Numbered from the stretch's first letter, positions 1-8,626 are shown. The stretch: DNA of 64,000 nt from Flavimaricola marinus (GCF_900184895.1 NZ_FXZK01000002.1:1-64000); one strand, 5' to 3'. Notes: a model not told the origin generated them from the sequence alone. Numbers and translations: made by a program.

Positions 1-121
1 TGCCCTGGCTGATCCCATAGCGCCTGCACACGTCAGCCGTCTTCTCGCCAGCTTCCTGTTCCTTGATCATCTGAATGATCTGTTCGTCGGTGAATCTCGT
101 CTTCAGTTGTCCGTCCTTCAG
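1..121 (-). CDS. IS3-family transposase OrfA, N-terminal fragment
   Basis: The reverse strand reads KDGQLKTRFTDEQIIQMIKE followed by a helix-turn-helix segment ending in CRRYGISQG. This is the typical opening of IS3-family OrfA, the DNA-binding part of the OrfAB transposase. The reading frame runs off the left edge. No ATG, GTG or TTG lies at the expected start: the codon before the first Lys is CTG (119-121). Removing one C from the CAACTGAAG context would restore CAATGAAG, so the start may have been lost by a single-base insertion, or an unusual CTG start is used. The element may therefore be inactive. Confidence 0.7.
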   Translation of the reverse strand, partial: MKDGQLKTRFTDEQIIQMIKEQEAGEKTADVCRRYGISQG

Positions 122-169
122 TTGGGCAGACTCTACACAAAGCTGGAGGAAATTCAGGGGCTCAGGTCA
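1..169 (-). mobile_element. End of an IS3-family insertion sequence (partial)
   Basis: The reverse strand carries the start of an IS3-type orfA, preceded by a short leader that begins TGACCTGAGCCCCTGAATTT near position 169. That TG-started, orfA-proximal stretch is where the terminal inverted repeat of such an element should lie, so I place the element end at about 169. The other end and any target-site duplication are outside the window. Family assignment rests on the orfA protein; the exact boundary is inferred. Confidence 0.55.
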
Positions 170-300
170 CCATCACGCGGCAGCGGAACTTCTTGTCAGA
201 TCGAGGCCATGATTTGCGTCGTCCAATCCGCACGTGATGCCATGCGAAACTCGGCGCGCAACGTCAGTCAATTTCCTTGTTCGGACTTCGCTCTTGTGGC

Positions 301-3300
301 TTAGGACGACGACGCCAGTAGGCTGGCATTGCCGCCAGCGGCCGTTGTATCGATGCAAAGATGACGTTCCAAGACATAGCGCTCTGGTGAAATGGTTTCG
401 GTGACCAGTGGGACTAAGGGGCCTGTACGAAGGGCCAATGCGATCCGCAAGTTCCGAGTCCAGTCGGATTTCCCTGAGGCGGCGACCAAGGCGACATGCA
501 GTAGGGACTGAAGCGTTTCTGACGAAACGGTGCCGTCTATTGCCAGCACAGGTGCGCCAGCGGCCGCCAGTTCCTTAATCGCATTCGAGGCACCCGGAGT
601 CACAACCAGCGCTCCGCATCCGGCTCCCAGTGCCTGAACTGACTGGGCCAAGGCGATTTCGGGGGTAGGGCCGAGGCACAGAACTTTTCCGCGTGGGAAC
701 ATGCGCAGACGGTTGCTTTCACCCGTCGGCCCGGGCAGCGACTGTGGCGACATGTCGAATGCGGCGGTTTCGGTCAGCGCCTTTCGCACTACACCCGATT
801 TCCCGCTCAGCGAGGTGCGTAGGACATGCACGCGATCTACACGGGCTGCCCAATTGCGCGCGTCGAGCGTGGCGAGGGCCTCTTCAAGGGCCGGTTTGGA
901 AATCTCCGTGCCCTCGGGCGCGGCGTGGCTCTCGGCTTTGCCAATCCTGCGGAAGCGCGTGAGATAAAGCGGACCACCGGCCTTGGGGCCGGTTCCCGAA
1001 AGCCCCTCTCCGCCGAAGGGCTGGCTGCCGACAATGGCTCCGATCTGGTTGCGGTTGACGTAGCAGTTGCCGACTTCGATACGGTCGATGATCTGTTCGA
1101 CCCGATCGTCGATCCGGGTGTGCAGGCCAAAGGTTAGGCCGTATTGGCGAGCGTTGATCTCATCGACGACCTTGTCGATGTCCTTCGCCTTGAAAGTGGC
1201 GACATGCAACACCGGGCCAAAGATCTCCCGGTCCATATCGGCAATCCCGCCCACCTTGACGATGGCAGGCGTCACGTAGGTCCCTTCGCTTGGTGCGGTT
1301 AGGGTCTTGACCAGACTTCCCGCTGCCTTGTGCCCTGCTATGTAGCCCATGACGTCGGCCTGTGCGTCGCCGTCGATCACCGGGGAGACATCGACATCTG
1401 TCCGCCAAGGATCGCCGATGACCAGCGCATCCAGCGCACCAGAGAGCATGTGCATCAGCTTGTCATGCACGTCCTCTTGTACGTAGAGGATCCGCAGCGC
1501 CGAGCAGCGTTGACCGGCCGACTGGAACGACGAGATCAGGATATCACGCACCGCCTGTTCCGGCAGTGCGGTGGAATCCACGATCATCGCGTTGAGCCCT
1601 CCGGTTTCGGCGATCAGAACGGCGTCAGGGCCGGCATTCTTGGCCAGCACCTTATGGATGATCATTGCGACTTCGGTCGATCCGGTGAAGCAGACACCTG
1701 CAAGCCGTGGATCGCTGGTCAGCGGAGCGCCCACAGTCGGCCCATCGCCCGGCAGCAGTTGCAGGGCGTATTCGGGCAGGCCAGCTTCACGCATCATCTG
1801 CACGGCCCGCGCGGCGATCAAAGGCGTCTGCTCGGCAGGTTTCGCCAAAACGGTATTTCCGACAGCAAGCGCCGCCGCGATCTGACCGGTGAAGATGGCG
1901 AGCGGGAAGTTCCAAGGGCTGATACAGACGAACACACCGCGCGGCGCGCCGGGTTCGTCCTCTTCCAGCCGCTCGGCTTCATTCGCGTAATAGCGCAGGA
2001 AATCCACGGCCTCGCGAACTTCCGCGATGCCGTCCAGAAGTGTCTTGCCGGCCTCGCGTGTGGTGATTGCCGTCAGTTCGGCAATGTTGGCCTCGTAGAG
2101 ATCGGCAAGCCGGCGCAGCACATTGACGCGCTCGGCAACCGGAGTTGCGGACCATCGATCAAAGCCACCAATTGCCGCGTCGATGGCGGCGGAGACATCC
2201 TCGGATGTGGCCTCCTGCACCGTGCCCACCTTGCGAGACTTGTCGGCAGGCGAGAACACATCTCGCACCGGGCCTGTGCACTCGAGCCCACCAGCGATCA
2301 TCGGTGTGGCGGACCACGTGGTTTCGGCAAATTCCTCTCGTGCGGCCAGGAGCGGCATGATCGAGCCGGGTTCATTGATCCGGTAGCCTTTGGAGTTTGC
2401 CCGCTCCGGCGCGAACAGGTCCGCAGGTTGGCGGATGGACGGGCTGGCGATCTGATCGCCCAGCTTTTCCATTTCCGCCACCGGGTCGGCCGAGATCGAT
2501 TCCGCAGGGATATCGGGATCGACGATCTGGTTCACGAACGAAGAGTTGGCACCGTTTTCAAGCAGCCGGCGGACGAGGTAGGCCAACAGATCCTGATGCG
2601 CGCCGACGGGGGCATATATCCGGCACCGTGTGCCCTCCGCCGCCATGACGATTTCATGAAGCGCTTCACCCATGCCGTGTAGGCGTTGAAACTCGAAGCT
2701 GTCCTTGTCGTTTCCTGCCATCTTGATGACGGCGGCGCAGGTATGAGCATTATGGGTCGCGAATTGCGGATAGATCCGGTCGCGCCGATCCAGCAGCATC
2801 TGCGCACACGCCATATAGCTGACGTCGGTATTGTTCTTGCGGGTGTAGACGGGAAAACGCTGAACACCGAGTTCCTGCGCCAGTTTGATCTCGGTGTCCC
2901 AGTAGGCACCTTTGACCAGCCGCACCATGATCTTGCGGTCATAGCGTTCGGCCATGTCATAAAGCGCCTCGATCACCGGGGCGGCGCGGCGCCCGTATGC
3001 CTGAACCACCACTCCGAAACCATCCCAGCCAGCCAGCGCCGGATCGGACAGCATGGCTTCGATCACGTCGAGCGACAGGTCCAGACGGTCCTGCTCTTCG
3101 GCGTCAATGTTGAAGCCGATGCCTGCCGCCGCGGCCTGCTTGGCGAGGTCAAGCGCACGTGGCAAGAGCTCGGCCATTACAGTGTCTTTGTGCGTGTATT
3201 CATAGCGCGGGTGCAGAGCCGAGAGCTTCACCGAGATGCCCGGGCTTGAACGCACATCGCCTTTGGTCTGTTTGGCAATCTCCGCTATCGCCTTGGCGTA

Positions 3301-3966
3301 GGCTTCATAATAGCGCTGCGCGTCCTGATCGGTCCGCGCGGCTTCGCCCAACATATCGTAGGAATAGGTGTATCCCTTGTTTTCCAGTGACCGTGCGTTC
3401 TTCAGTCCCTCCTCGATTGTCTGACCCAACACGAATTGCCGCCCCAAAATCTTCATGGACTGGCCGACTGCATTACGCACCACAGGCTCCCCAAGGCGCT
3501 TGACCAGCCCGCGCAGCGCAGATGCGGGGCCCTTTTTTTCCTCATCGAGCACCTTGCCAGTCAGCAGCAATGCCCAAGTCGATGCGTTGACCAAAGAAGA
3601 CGACGACCGACCGAGGTGTGCGCCCCAATTCGAAGGCGCAACCTTGTCTTCGATCAGATCGTCGATAGTGGCCGCATCCGGCACACGAAGAAGCGCCTCC
3701 GCCAGACACATGAGCCCGACACCTTCCGCGGTAGACAGCCCGTACTCTGCCAAGAACGCCTCCATCATCGACGGAGAGGTTTCCTTGCGAACTCGTTTGA
3801 CATACTCGGCACCGGTCGCGGCAGCCGCCGCCCTGTCGGCGCTTGATAACTTTATGCGGCTTGACAGCAACTTGATCAGCTCGGCTTCGTCCGAAGTATA
3901 GAATGCCCTCACTTGCGCACGCATCGGATTGACATCAGCAAATGCTACGGTCGCCGATCTGGTCAT
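301..3966 (-). CDS. putA: Bifunctional proline dehydrogenase / L-glutamate-gamma-semialdehyde dehydrogenase PutA
   Basis: This 1221-residue enzyme oxidises proline to P5C with FAD and then glutamate semialdehyde to glutamate with NAD, channelling the intermediate. The proline dehydrogenase barrel is in the first half, with the signature VRLVKGAYWDTEIK near residue 350. The aldehyde dehydrogenase domain follows, with AETGGLNAMIV near 785 and the catalytic Cys in QSAGQRCSA near 818. About 190 residues after the dehydrogenase match the C-terminal extension of long PutAs. There is no N-terminal ribbon-helix-helix domain, so it should be purely enzymatic and not self-regulating. I chose the ATG at 3966; the open frame extends upstream but that part does not look like PutA. 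It is divergent from trxC, and no Lrp-type putA activator is adjacent. Confidence 0.97.
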   Translation of the reverse strand: MTRSATVAFADVNPMRAQVRAFYTSDEAELIKLLSSRIKLSSADRAAAAATGAEYVKRVRKETSPSMMEAFLAEYGLSTAEGVGLMCLAEALLRVPDAATIDDLIEDKVAPSNWGAHLGRSSSSLVNASTWALLLTGKVLDEEKKGPASALRGLVKRLGEPVVRNAVGQSMKILGRQFVLGQTIEEGLKNARSLENKGYTYSYDMLGEAARTDQDAQRYYEAYAKAIAEIAKQTKGDVRSSPGISVKLSALHPRYEYTHKDTVMAELLPRALDLAKQAAAAGIGFNIDAEEQDRLDLSLDVIEAMLSDPALAGWDGFGVVVQAYGRRAAPVIEALYDMAERYDRKIMVRLVKGAYWDTEIKLAQELGVQRFPVYTRKNNTDVSYMACAQMLLDRRDRIYPQFATHNAHTCAAVIKMAGNDKDSFEFQRLHGMGEALHEIVMAAEGTRCRIYAPVGAHQDLLAYLVRRLLENGANSSFVNQIVDPDIPAESISADPVAEMEKLGDQIASPSIRQPADLFAPERANSKGYRINEPGSIMPLLAAREEFAETTWSATPMIAGGLECTGPVRDVFSPADKSRKVGTVQEATSEDVSAAIDAAIGGFDRWSATPVAERVNVLRRLADLYEANIAELTAITTREAGKTLLDGIAEVREAVDFLRYYANEAERLEEDEPGAPRGVFVCISPWNFPLAIFTGQIAAALAVGNTVLAKPAEQTPLIAARAVQMMREAGLPEYALQLLPGDGPTVGAPLTSDPRLAGVCFTGSTEVAMIIHKVLAKNAGPDAVLIAETGGLNAMIVDSTALPEQAVRDILISSFQSAGQRCSALRILYVQEDVHDKLMHMLSGALDALVIGDPWRTDVDVSPVIDGDAQADVMGYIAGHKAAGSLVKTLTAPSEGTYVTPAIVKVGGIADMDREIFGPVLHVATFKAKDIDKVVDEINARQYGLTFGLHTRIDDRVEQIIDRIEVGNCYVNRNQIGAIVGSQPFGGEGLSGTGPKAGGPLYLTRFRRIGKAESHAAPEGTEISKPALEEALATLDARNWAARVDRVHVLRTSLSGKSGVVRKALTETAAFDMSPQSLPGPTGESNRLRMFPRGKVLCLGPTPEIALAQSVQALGAGCGALVVTPGASNAIKELAAAGAPVLAIDGTVSSETLQSLLHVALVAASGKSDWTRNLRIALALRTGPLVPLVTETISPERYVLERHLCIDTTAAGGNASLLASSS

Positions 3967-4099
3967 GGTCGCTTTCTCCGGTTGATCGCACTTGATTTGT
4001 GCGACGACGCTTTGGCGCATACGATGGGCATCATGGTGCCTATTGGCAAGGTGGGTCGTCTCAGTCCAATAAACCAACCAAGACGACAGGGAGTGTCAG

Positions 4100-4534
4100 A
4101 TGAACGTCAAGCTATTGTGCCTAGCGTGTGCTCAGGCCAATCGGGTGCCTGAGCAGCGTCTGCTGCAATCCCCGAAATGCGGCAGATGCGGCGCGCCGTT
4201 GATCGCTGATCAACCTACCGACATCTCTTTCGATACACTTCAAAAGGCCGCTCGAACCGACGATCTTCCACTGATCGTGGATTTTTGGGCAGCTTGGTGC
4301 GGGCCGTGTCGCATGATGGCGCCCGAGTTCGCAAAAGCAGCCATGGGCATGAAGGGTCGCGCCCGCTTCGCCAAATTGGACACCGAAGCATTTCCACAAG
4401 CTGGAGCCCGCTACGACATTCGTGGCATACCTTTACTGATTGCGTTTGCTGGGGGGCGGGAGAGCAAGAGGCAGGCTGGGATGATGCCGTCGGAGGGAAT
4501 CACCAAGTGGGTCGAAAGCCAATTGAGCCCTTGA
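4100..4534 (+). CDS. trxC: Thioredoxin 2 (zinc-binding type)
   Basis: This 144-residue cytosolic disulfide reductase has the TrxC layout. An N-terminal zinc ribbon contains CLAC (about residues 7-10) and CGRC (about 27-30), followed by a thioredoxin fold with active site WAAWCGPCRMM near residue 65-73. The conserved cis-proline region is visible as RGIPLLIAF. Family members reduce protein disulfides and are often induced by oxidative stress. The ATG at 4100 gives the usual family length. It is divergent from putA, with about 130 bp between the two starts. Confidence 0.95.
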   Translation: MNVKLLCLACAQANRVPEQRLLQSPKCGRCGAPLIADQPTDISFDTLQKAARTDDLPLIVDFWAAWCGPCRMMAPEFAKAAMGMKGRARFAKLDTEAFPQAGARYDIRGIPLLIAFAGGRESKRQAGMMPSEGITKWVESQLSP

Positions 4535-4629
4535 CCCATGGCATCCCAGATCAACTTTGGGTTGATTTCCGCCGGCATCCCTCTCGCTCGATCTCATCCT
4601 TTTCAAGAGCTTACCACCGGCTTCTCTCG

Positions 4630-4677
4630 TTGCCGCGAAATGTGGCCAAGAGATTGCCGCGAAATGTGGCCAAGAGA
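4630..4677. repeat. Two perfect tandem copies of a 24-bp unit
   Basis: Positions 4630-4653 and 4654-4677 are identical 24-bp units (TTGCCGCGAAATGTGGCCAA followed by GAGA). They sit in the 280-bp gap between trxC and the next small gene. Multiple short repeats containing CGCGAAATGTGGCC resemble those at the ends of IS21-family elements, so this may be the footprint of a lost element end. No transposase remains are seen nearby. The repeat itself is certain; its origin is inference. Confidence 0.85.
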
Positions 4678-4816
4678 CAATGGCATTTCGCTGTTGCAAT
4701 CCACAGATGCGGTTGGAAAACTGCGGTTCCATAGTGTTCTAACAATTACCGAACTTTCGTCAAAGTTTGGGCCCTTGGGCACGTCAGATGTCTTTGGGAA
4801 CTAAAAGGCGAAAAAG

Positions 4817-5125
4817 ATGTTAACAATACTCTTTGACGAGAGGTTCATAGATGGGCGGAGGGTCGAAGTTGCTTCGGCTGAGGGGTTTCAAGCCATCCTA
4901 TCAAGTGGTGCCACGCGAAGGGTGGCGGATGCGCTTATCGCCGCGGGGCATGACAGGCGCGCGCCTGTCCGGCTCGTGAGGGCTGACCCTTATCTGTTCG
5001 CTCCGCCGCATCGGATCGATGGGATAACTCTCGAGTCAGCGCGGCATTTCGACTACTTTAGTGGAACCGTGGATTTTCCGGAGCCTGGCACGGAGCCTCC
5101 AGTCAGGGTTCCTCAGAGGTCGTGA
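4817..5125 (+). CDS. Hypothetical small protein beside the quorum-sensing genes
   Basis: This 102-residue reading frame starts at an ATG preceded by a purine-rich AAAAGGCGAAAAAG stretch. I do not recognise a domain. The protein is soluble, without signal peptide or membrane segment, and has an acidic, proline-rich tail. Its last 13 nt overlap, tail to tail, with the end of the truncated LuxR-like gene on the other strand. Codon use looks coding (GC-rich third positions). It occupies exactly the place where the missing DNA-binding domain of that LuxR-like protein would be expected. Confidence 0.5.
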   Translation: MLTILFDERFIDGRRVEVASAEGFQAILSSGATRRVADALIAAGHDRRAPVRLVRADPYLFAPPHRIDGITLESARHFDYFSGTVDFPEPGTEPPVRVPQRS

Positions 5126-5610
5126 AGGCCTATACCTGAAAGGCTCGCCGCAAACCTTTTGACGCGCTTGTCGTCGTTCGATTCCGGCTCGATCTTGGCT
5201 GAAATCTCATGCATTTTTGAAAGCCGCTCACTGAACAGGTCAATAGCGCTCTCACTGAATTCGCCCTCGGACGAGGCAAAGCTGCCCAGCGATTGACTCT
5301 CCGTGCCAGCGATGGCCACCGAAACCCCGAAATCAAGCCCATAGCCCTTTGCGGCTTCGATCACTCCGGCAGGATCGGCGGCTTCGAGTTCTGACCAGCG
5401 GATGTGGCCAGTATTCTCAAGGCCCCAACGAACCGTCGGATCGCTCAACAAAAAGCCTCGACGTGAATACACTTCCATCCATTCGCGAGAATATGCTTGA
5501 AAGATATACTTTGATGTCGTGTAGTCCAAATGCAACCCTATGGCGAAACCTGCAGGGCTACGGGCTTTTAACCCGTCAAACAAAGAAATCAGGTTGTCCG
5601 CATGGCTCAT
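5113..5610 (-). CDS. LuxR-family protein with autoinducer-binding domain only
   Basis: This 165-residue protein matches the ligand-binding domain of LuxR-type regulators (residues about 15-150) and is clearly paralogous to the neighbouring full-length LuxR. Compare DPTVRWGLENTGHIRWSELE here with DPVMQWIYSNTGAVRWSEID there. It stops about 15 residues after the domain, and no helix-turn-helix follows in any frame, because the downstream DNA encodes another reading frame. The ATG at 5610 has GAGG a few bases upstream. Known LuxR proteins lacking the HTH can act as inhibitors by forming inactive heterodimers, so an anti-activator role is plausible but inferred. It is divergent from the luxR start, about 105 bp away. 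Confidence 0.8.
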   Translation of the reverse strand: MSHADNLISLFDGLKARSPAGFAIGLHLDYTTSKYIFQAYSREWMEVYSRRGFLLSDPTVRWGLENTGHIRWSELEAADPAGVIEAAKGYGLDFGVSVAIAGTESQSLGSFASSEGEFSESAIDLFSERLSKMHEISAKIEPESNDDKRVKRFAASLSGIGLHDL

Positions 5611-5716
5611 TAATGCCTCGCTTTCGCCTCTGGCGCGACTTGCCAGGCTGCTAGGTTCTACTTTGAAACGTTGGCAGGAGCCGCCTGCAACGTCAACCAC
5701 CTTTGGCGCAGGACAC

Positions 5717-6334
5717 ATGCTTCCATCTGACGAAAAGATCATGGACTACGGCTTTGGTGACGTTGCCAGCGCGGGTTTCTATATCGCGTTCCGGCTTGAA
5801 TTTCTGTTGCCGGAATTCGAGTGCAAGACGCTGCCGCGCGCGTGGATCCACAAGTACACCCGCCACGGGCTCATGATGTTTGATCCAGTGATGCAGTGGA
5901 TCTATTCCAATACCGGGGCCGTCCGCTGGAGCGAAATCGATCTTCCGGACCCTCATGGCATCCTGATGCAAGCGTCTGAATATGGATTGTCGTATGGCGT
6001 CGCGATTTCGCTCCGCGACCCGGAGGATCCGAGCATTCGCAGCTTTGGAAACTTCTGTCGGTCGGATCGGGAGCTGTCCGACACCGAGATCTCGGACTTG
6101 ACGCAGAAGCTCGAACTATTGTTCTCGGATCTCACGGCGCCGGACGATGTCACTGAGGCTGAGCTCGAAGTTCTCGCCGGGATCAAGAGTGGCCGCTTGA
6201 TCAAGGAAATCGCCTACGAGTTGAACGTGACCGAAGGCGCGATCAAGCAAAGGCTGCGCAGCGCCAAGGACAAACTCGGTGCCCGGACGACGCCGCAGGC
6301 TGTCGCAATCGCCGATAGCTATGGGCTGATCTGA
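5717..6334 (+). CDS. luxR: LuxR-family quorum-sensing transcriptional regulator
   Basis: This protein of about 205 residues has an N-terminal autoinducer-binding domain (about 10-140) with the conserved Trp/Tyr/Asp pattern (WIHKYTRHGLMMFDPVMQW, then VRWSE). A C-terminal LuxR-type HTH follows (about 145-200), reading ELEVLAGIKSGRLIKEIAYE and ending with a recognition helix that contains the VTEGAIKQRL segment. It should bind an acyl-homoserine lactone and activate target genes, probably including the luxI gene 142 bp downstream. I chose the ATG at 5717 (AGGA just upstream); an ATG at 5741 is also possible. The longer open frame upstream overlaps the divergent gene and is not LuxR-like. Confidence 0.92.
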   Translation: MLPSDEKIMDYGFGDVASAGFYIAFRLEFLLPEFECKTLPRAWIHKYTRHGLMMFDPVMQWIYSNTGAVRWSEIDLPDPHGILMQASEYGLSYGVAISLRDPEDPSIRSFGNFCRSDRELSDTEISDLTQKLELLFSDLTAPDDVTEAELEVLAGIKSGRLIKEIAYELNVTEGAIKQRLRSAKDKLGARTTPQAVAIADSYGLI

Positions 6335-6476
6335 CCCAGGTGTGCGATTAATGTCTCACGTCTGGCGCTGCCGAATCGCTGAACCCATTACGTCTTAACA
6401 ATTTATTAGTGGATTTGTAGGCTTAGTCAAAACGGCAGGAAAAAAGCCAGAAATTGGCAGGCAGAGAGCAAAAACC

Positions 6477-7139
6477 GTGAGGAATATCACGTTTGACATG
6501 TCCCGCATGGATGAATGCGGATGGGCATACTACGATTTTCTGAGGCTCAGAAAGAGCTTCTTTGTGGACAACCTTGGTTGGGACATACCGCACGACGGTG
6601 TCGTCGAGATGGATCAATACGATACGCCTCTCGCGCATTATTCGGTGGTTGTTGAGGGCCGAAAGGTCATAGCCGGCGCTCGGTGCCAACCCACAACCAC
6701 GACGTGGGGGCGGTACTCCAATATGCTGAATGACGCCGCCAGTGGCTTTCTTGATGGGATCCCAAAGCAGTTGTTCGATACAAAGCTATGCGGTCCAGAC
6801 GTCTGGGAGGGAACGCGTCTTGTAGTTGCGGATGACGTCACATCAACACTTGGCCGAATGCAGTGCCTCGCGTTGGTCATTGATGGCCTGATCCGGGTGG
6901 TTTCTGCTCGCGGGGCAACGTCTTTCCTGACGCTGTCGCCGCTGCCACTGCAACGAACCGCCGCCCTGGTTGGATTGTCGGCCGAGCGGATCACGCCGGG
7001 TTATCAGAGCTATACCGATGGCCGGGAGTACGCGATCTTTCGCTGCAAGGCCGAGAGAGCTGTGGAGCGTTTGAAACAACTGGGCATCGATCCAGAAACC
7101 CATGAAGTCGTTGGCAGGAACCTCAGCGCGGTCGGTTGA
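6477..7139 (+). CDS. luxI: Acyl-homoserine-lactone synthase (LuxI family)
   Basis: This 220-residue cytosolic enzyme makes N-acyl-homoserine lactone from S-adenosylmethionine and an acyl carrier. Conserved LuxI residues are visible: the R..F..W stretch in RLRKSFFVDNLGW, the acidic pair in EMDQYD, the Arg in GARCQPT, and the E/R pair in VWEGTRLVV. The listed start is GTG at 6477, with an ATG seven codons later (6498) as the alternative. It forms a module with the upstream LuxR. I see no unmistakable lux box in the 142-bp gap. The substituted C-terminal half suggests the long-chain roseobacter type, which is inference. Confidence 0.93.
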   Translation: MRNITFDMSRMDECGWAYYDFLRLRKSFFVDNLGWDIPHDGVVEMDQYDTPLAHYSVVVEGRKVIAGARCQPTTTTWGRYSNMLNDAASGFLDGIPKQLFDTKLCGPDVWEGTRLVVADDVTSTLGRMQCLALVIDGLIRVVSARGATSFLTLSPLPLQRTAALVGLSAERITPGYQSYTDGREYAIFRCKAERAVERLKQLGIDPETHEVVGRNLSAVG

Positions 7140-7750
7140 TCTGCGAGGCGATCGATCGAATTGATCTTCCACCAGTAGCCTTGAGGGCATCTCGCGGATG
7201 CTTGTGGCATTATATCAGATGCTAGTTCGATCGGGCTTGCTCAGCTAGTCTGAAGAACACCTCTTTGCGGCTTGAGGCATTGGGAACGCTTTTCTGCTTG
7301 GTCACAGACGCACTCAAAGTGCGTAGGTGAGCAGTGTCATCTCGTGTTCAGTCTGCCGCTTTAGTTCCAGCCATGCACTAAGGGGCGCCGTCGCGCCGCA
7401 AGTATGCGCATTAGAGCGCCTGTCGTCGATCAAATAGGTGGCCTGTGCCGTCGAGAAGGTCGATTTCCCGTAGGGCGCTGGAGGCCATTCAGTCTTTCAA
7501 GTTTCTGTTGTGAAGCGCAGGGCTCTATCGCGCCCCGGGTTTGATTAGGAGAGACAAACTGTTTCGCAAACAACCTCTGATGTGAACTTTTGGCGAGGCG
7601 ACGCTGTAATCGACTTCGTGCTAATTTGTCTGCAGTAGGGTCACGAGTTAACTGTGTTTGATTTGGCTGCGAACGTTGCTAGTTCAATTATTGTTGTGTG
7701 TGTAGACGTATATTGACGTTGATTAATGAGTTCTGGCAGGTTTAGCCATC

Positions 7751-7798
7751 CTACCGGCGGTCACGGGGCGTCAGATTATAGACAGTGATCGCCGGTAG
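7751..7798. repeat. Strong 14-bp inverted repeat (hairpin)
   Basis: CTACCGGCGGTCAC at 7751-7764 pairs with GTGATCGCCGGTAG at 7785-7798, leaving a 20-base loop. All 14 positions pair in RNA if one G-U is allowed. No T-run follows on the plus strand, so it is not a classical intrinsic terminator. It could be part of a structured RNA. Confidence 0.7.
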
Positions 7799-7824
7799 CG
7801 AACCTTTCGAATTTTCGTAGTGGT

Positions 7825-7853
7825 TGATAATTCCTAGTTGGGAAGGGTTATCA
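7825..7853. repeat. Second inverted repeat next to the 7751 hairpin
   Basis: TGATAATTCC at 7825-7834 can pair with GGAA (7841-7844) and TTATCA (7848-7853), with a three-G bulge and a six-base loop. It lies 26 bp after the larger hairpin, so both could belong to one transcript. Confidence 0.5.
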
Positions 7854-8410
7854 TTGCGAATTGATGCAAAAGCAATCAGATCGCACGAACTTATTCATCG
7901 CACTCCAGCCGAGACCTACGGAACGTTCAGGCTATCGCCACAACTCAGCTAGCTGGGTTCGGTGGCGAGGAAGGCGAGGGATTTTCCTTGTCGCCATGGA
8001 GCATGAGGAAAATCGCGCAAGCAGTTGACGCCATGGGATACTTTAAGAGCAAGGTAACCTCGTGCGGTCGGCTGATGATGGCATGCAACGCCTCAATCAC
8101 CCCAGGTTTAATAAGCTACTAGTAGGGCGCTGTTGCTCCTGTCCGGACGCGCCTCTGAATTTGACCACCCGATATCTATTTACCAACTTTGGAGGTGGAA
8201 TGTTTTGGCGCAATTTGAAGCAATTTTGTGAACCATCTACGGGACATCGACAGTGAGTAGAAATGTTGCCTTTTGTTAAGTAATTTCTTCGGGGGGCTAT
8301 CCTTTGATCAGCTTTCAGGGGCCAAGGAACTCCGACATACTTAGGTTGCTGTTGATGGTTTGATCGTATGGTTTTTAGAAATATTGCTTTGAAAATTTTT
8401 GGAGGTTTCC

Positions 8411-8626
8411 ATGAAAACTGAGGAATTGAGCTCAGAGACACAACTTCAGTTTTCGTCCATTCTGTCTCAGGAAGAGTACGAGCGATGCTCTGCTGGGCGC
8501 GCGAACCTGATTTCCTGTATGATCGTGACCGGTTGGAATGCAATAAGAAGCCGGTTGTCTTCTAAAAAGCATCACTTGAGGCATCGAGTTGAGCCTGAGG
8601 CTACAGAAGTCGCAGCTCGCGATTGA
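8411..8626 (+). CDS. Possible small protein, unknown function
   Basis: A 71-residue frame begins at an ATG that has a near-perfect ribosome-binding site (TTTTTGGAGGTTTCC) immediately upstream. The product is hydrophilic, with a central RANLISCMIVTGWNAIRSRL stretch that could form a short amphipathic helix, then a basic Lys/His/Arg-rich tail. I do not recognise a family. The strong ribosome-binding site in an otherwise non-coding region is the main reason to believe it. It is not part of an obvious operon; the GH105 gene downstream is on the other strand. Confidence 0.4.
   Translation: MKTEELSSETQLQFSSILSQEEYERCSAGRANLISCMIVTGWNAIRSRLSSKKHHLRHRVEPEATEVAARD

Larger units (their letters stand above)
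7140..8410. other. Long gap without a convincing gene, downstream of luxI
   Basis: About 1.27 kb separates luxI from the next plausible start. Open frames here are short, lack ribosome-binding sites and show no recognisable products. The stretch looks more AT-rich than its surroundings from about 7560 onward. It contains two clear hairpin-forming inverted repeats (7751-7798 and 7825-7853). It may hold a non-coding RNA or be decayed DNA. Confidence 0.6.

Noticed and set aside
1330-2682. 450-codon open frame on the plus strand
   Set aside because: It is antisense to the well-conserved putA, has a low-complexity Arg/His-rich product and no ribosome-binding site; it is a GC-rich shadow frame.
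6335-6476. lux box upstream of luxI
   Set aside because: Weak GTG...CAC symmetry around 6345-6362 was considered, but it does not form a convincing 18-20-bp palindrome.
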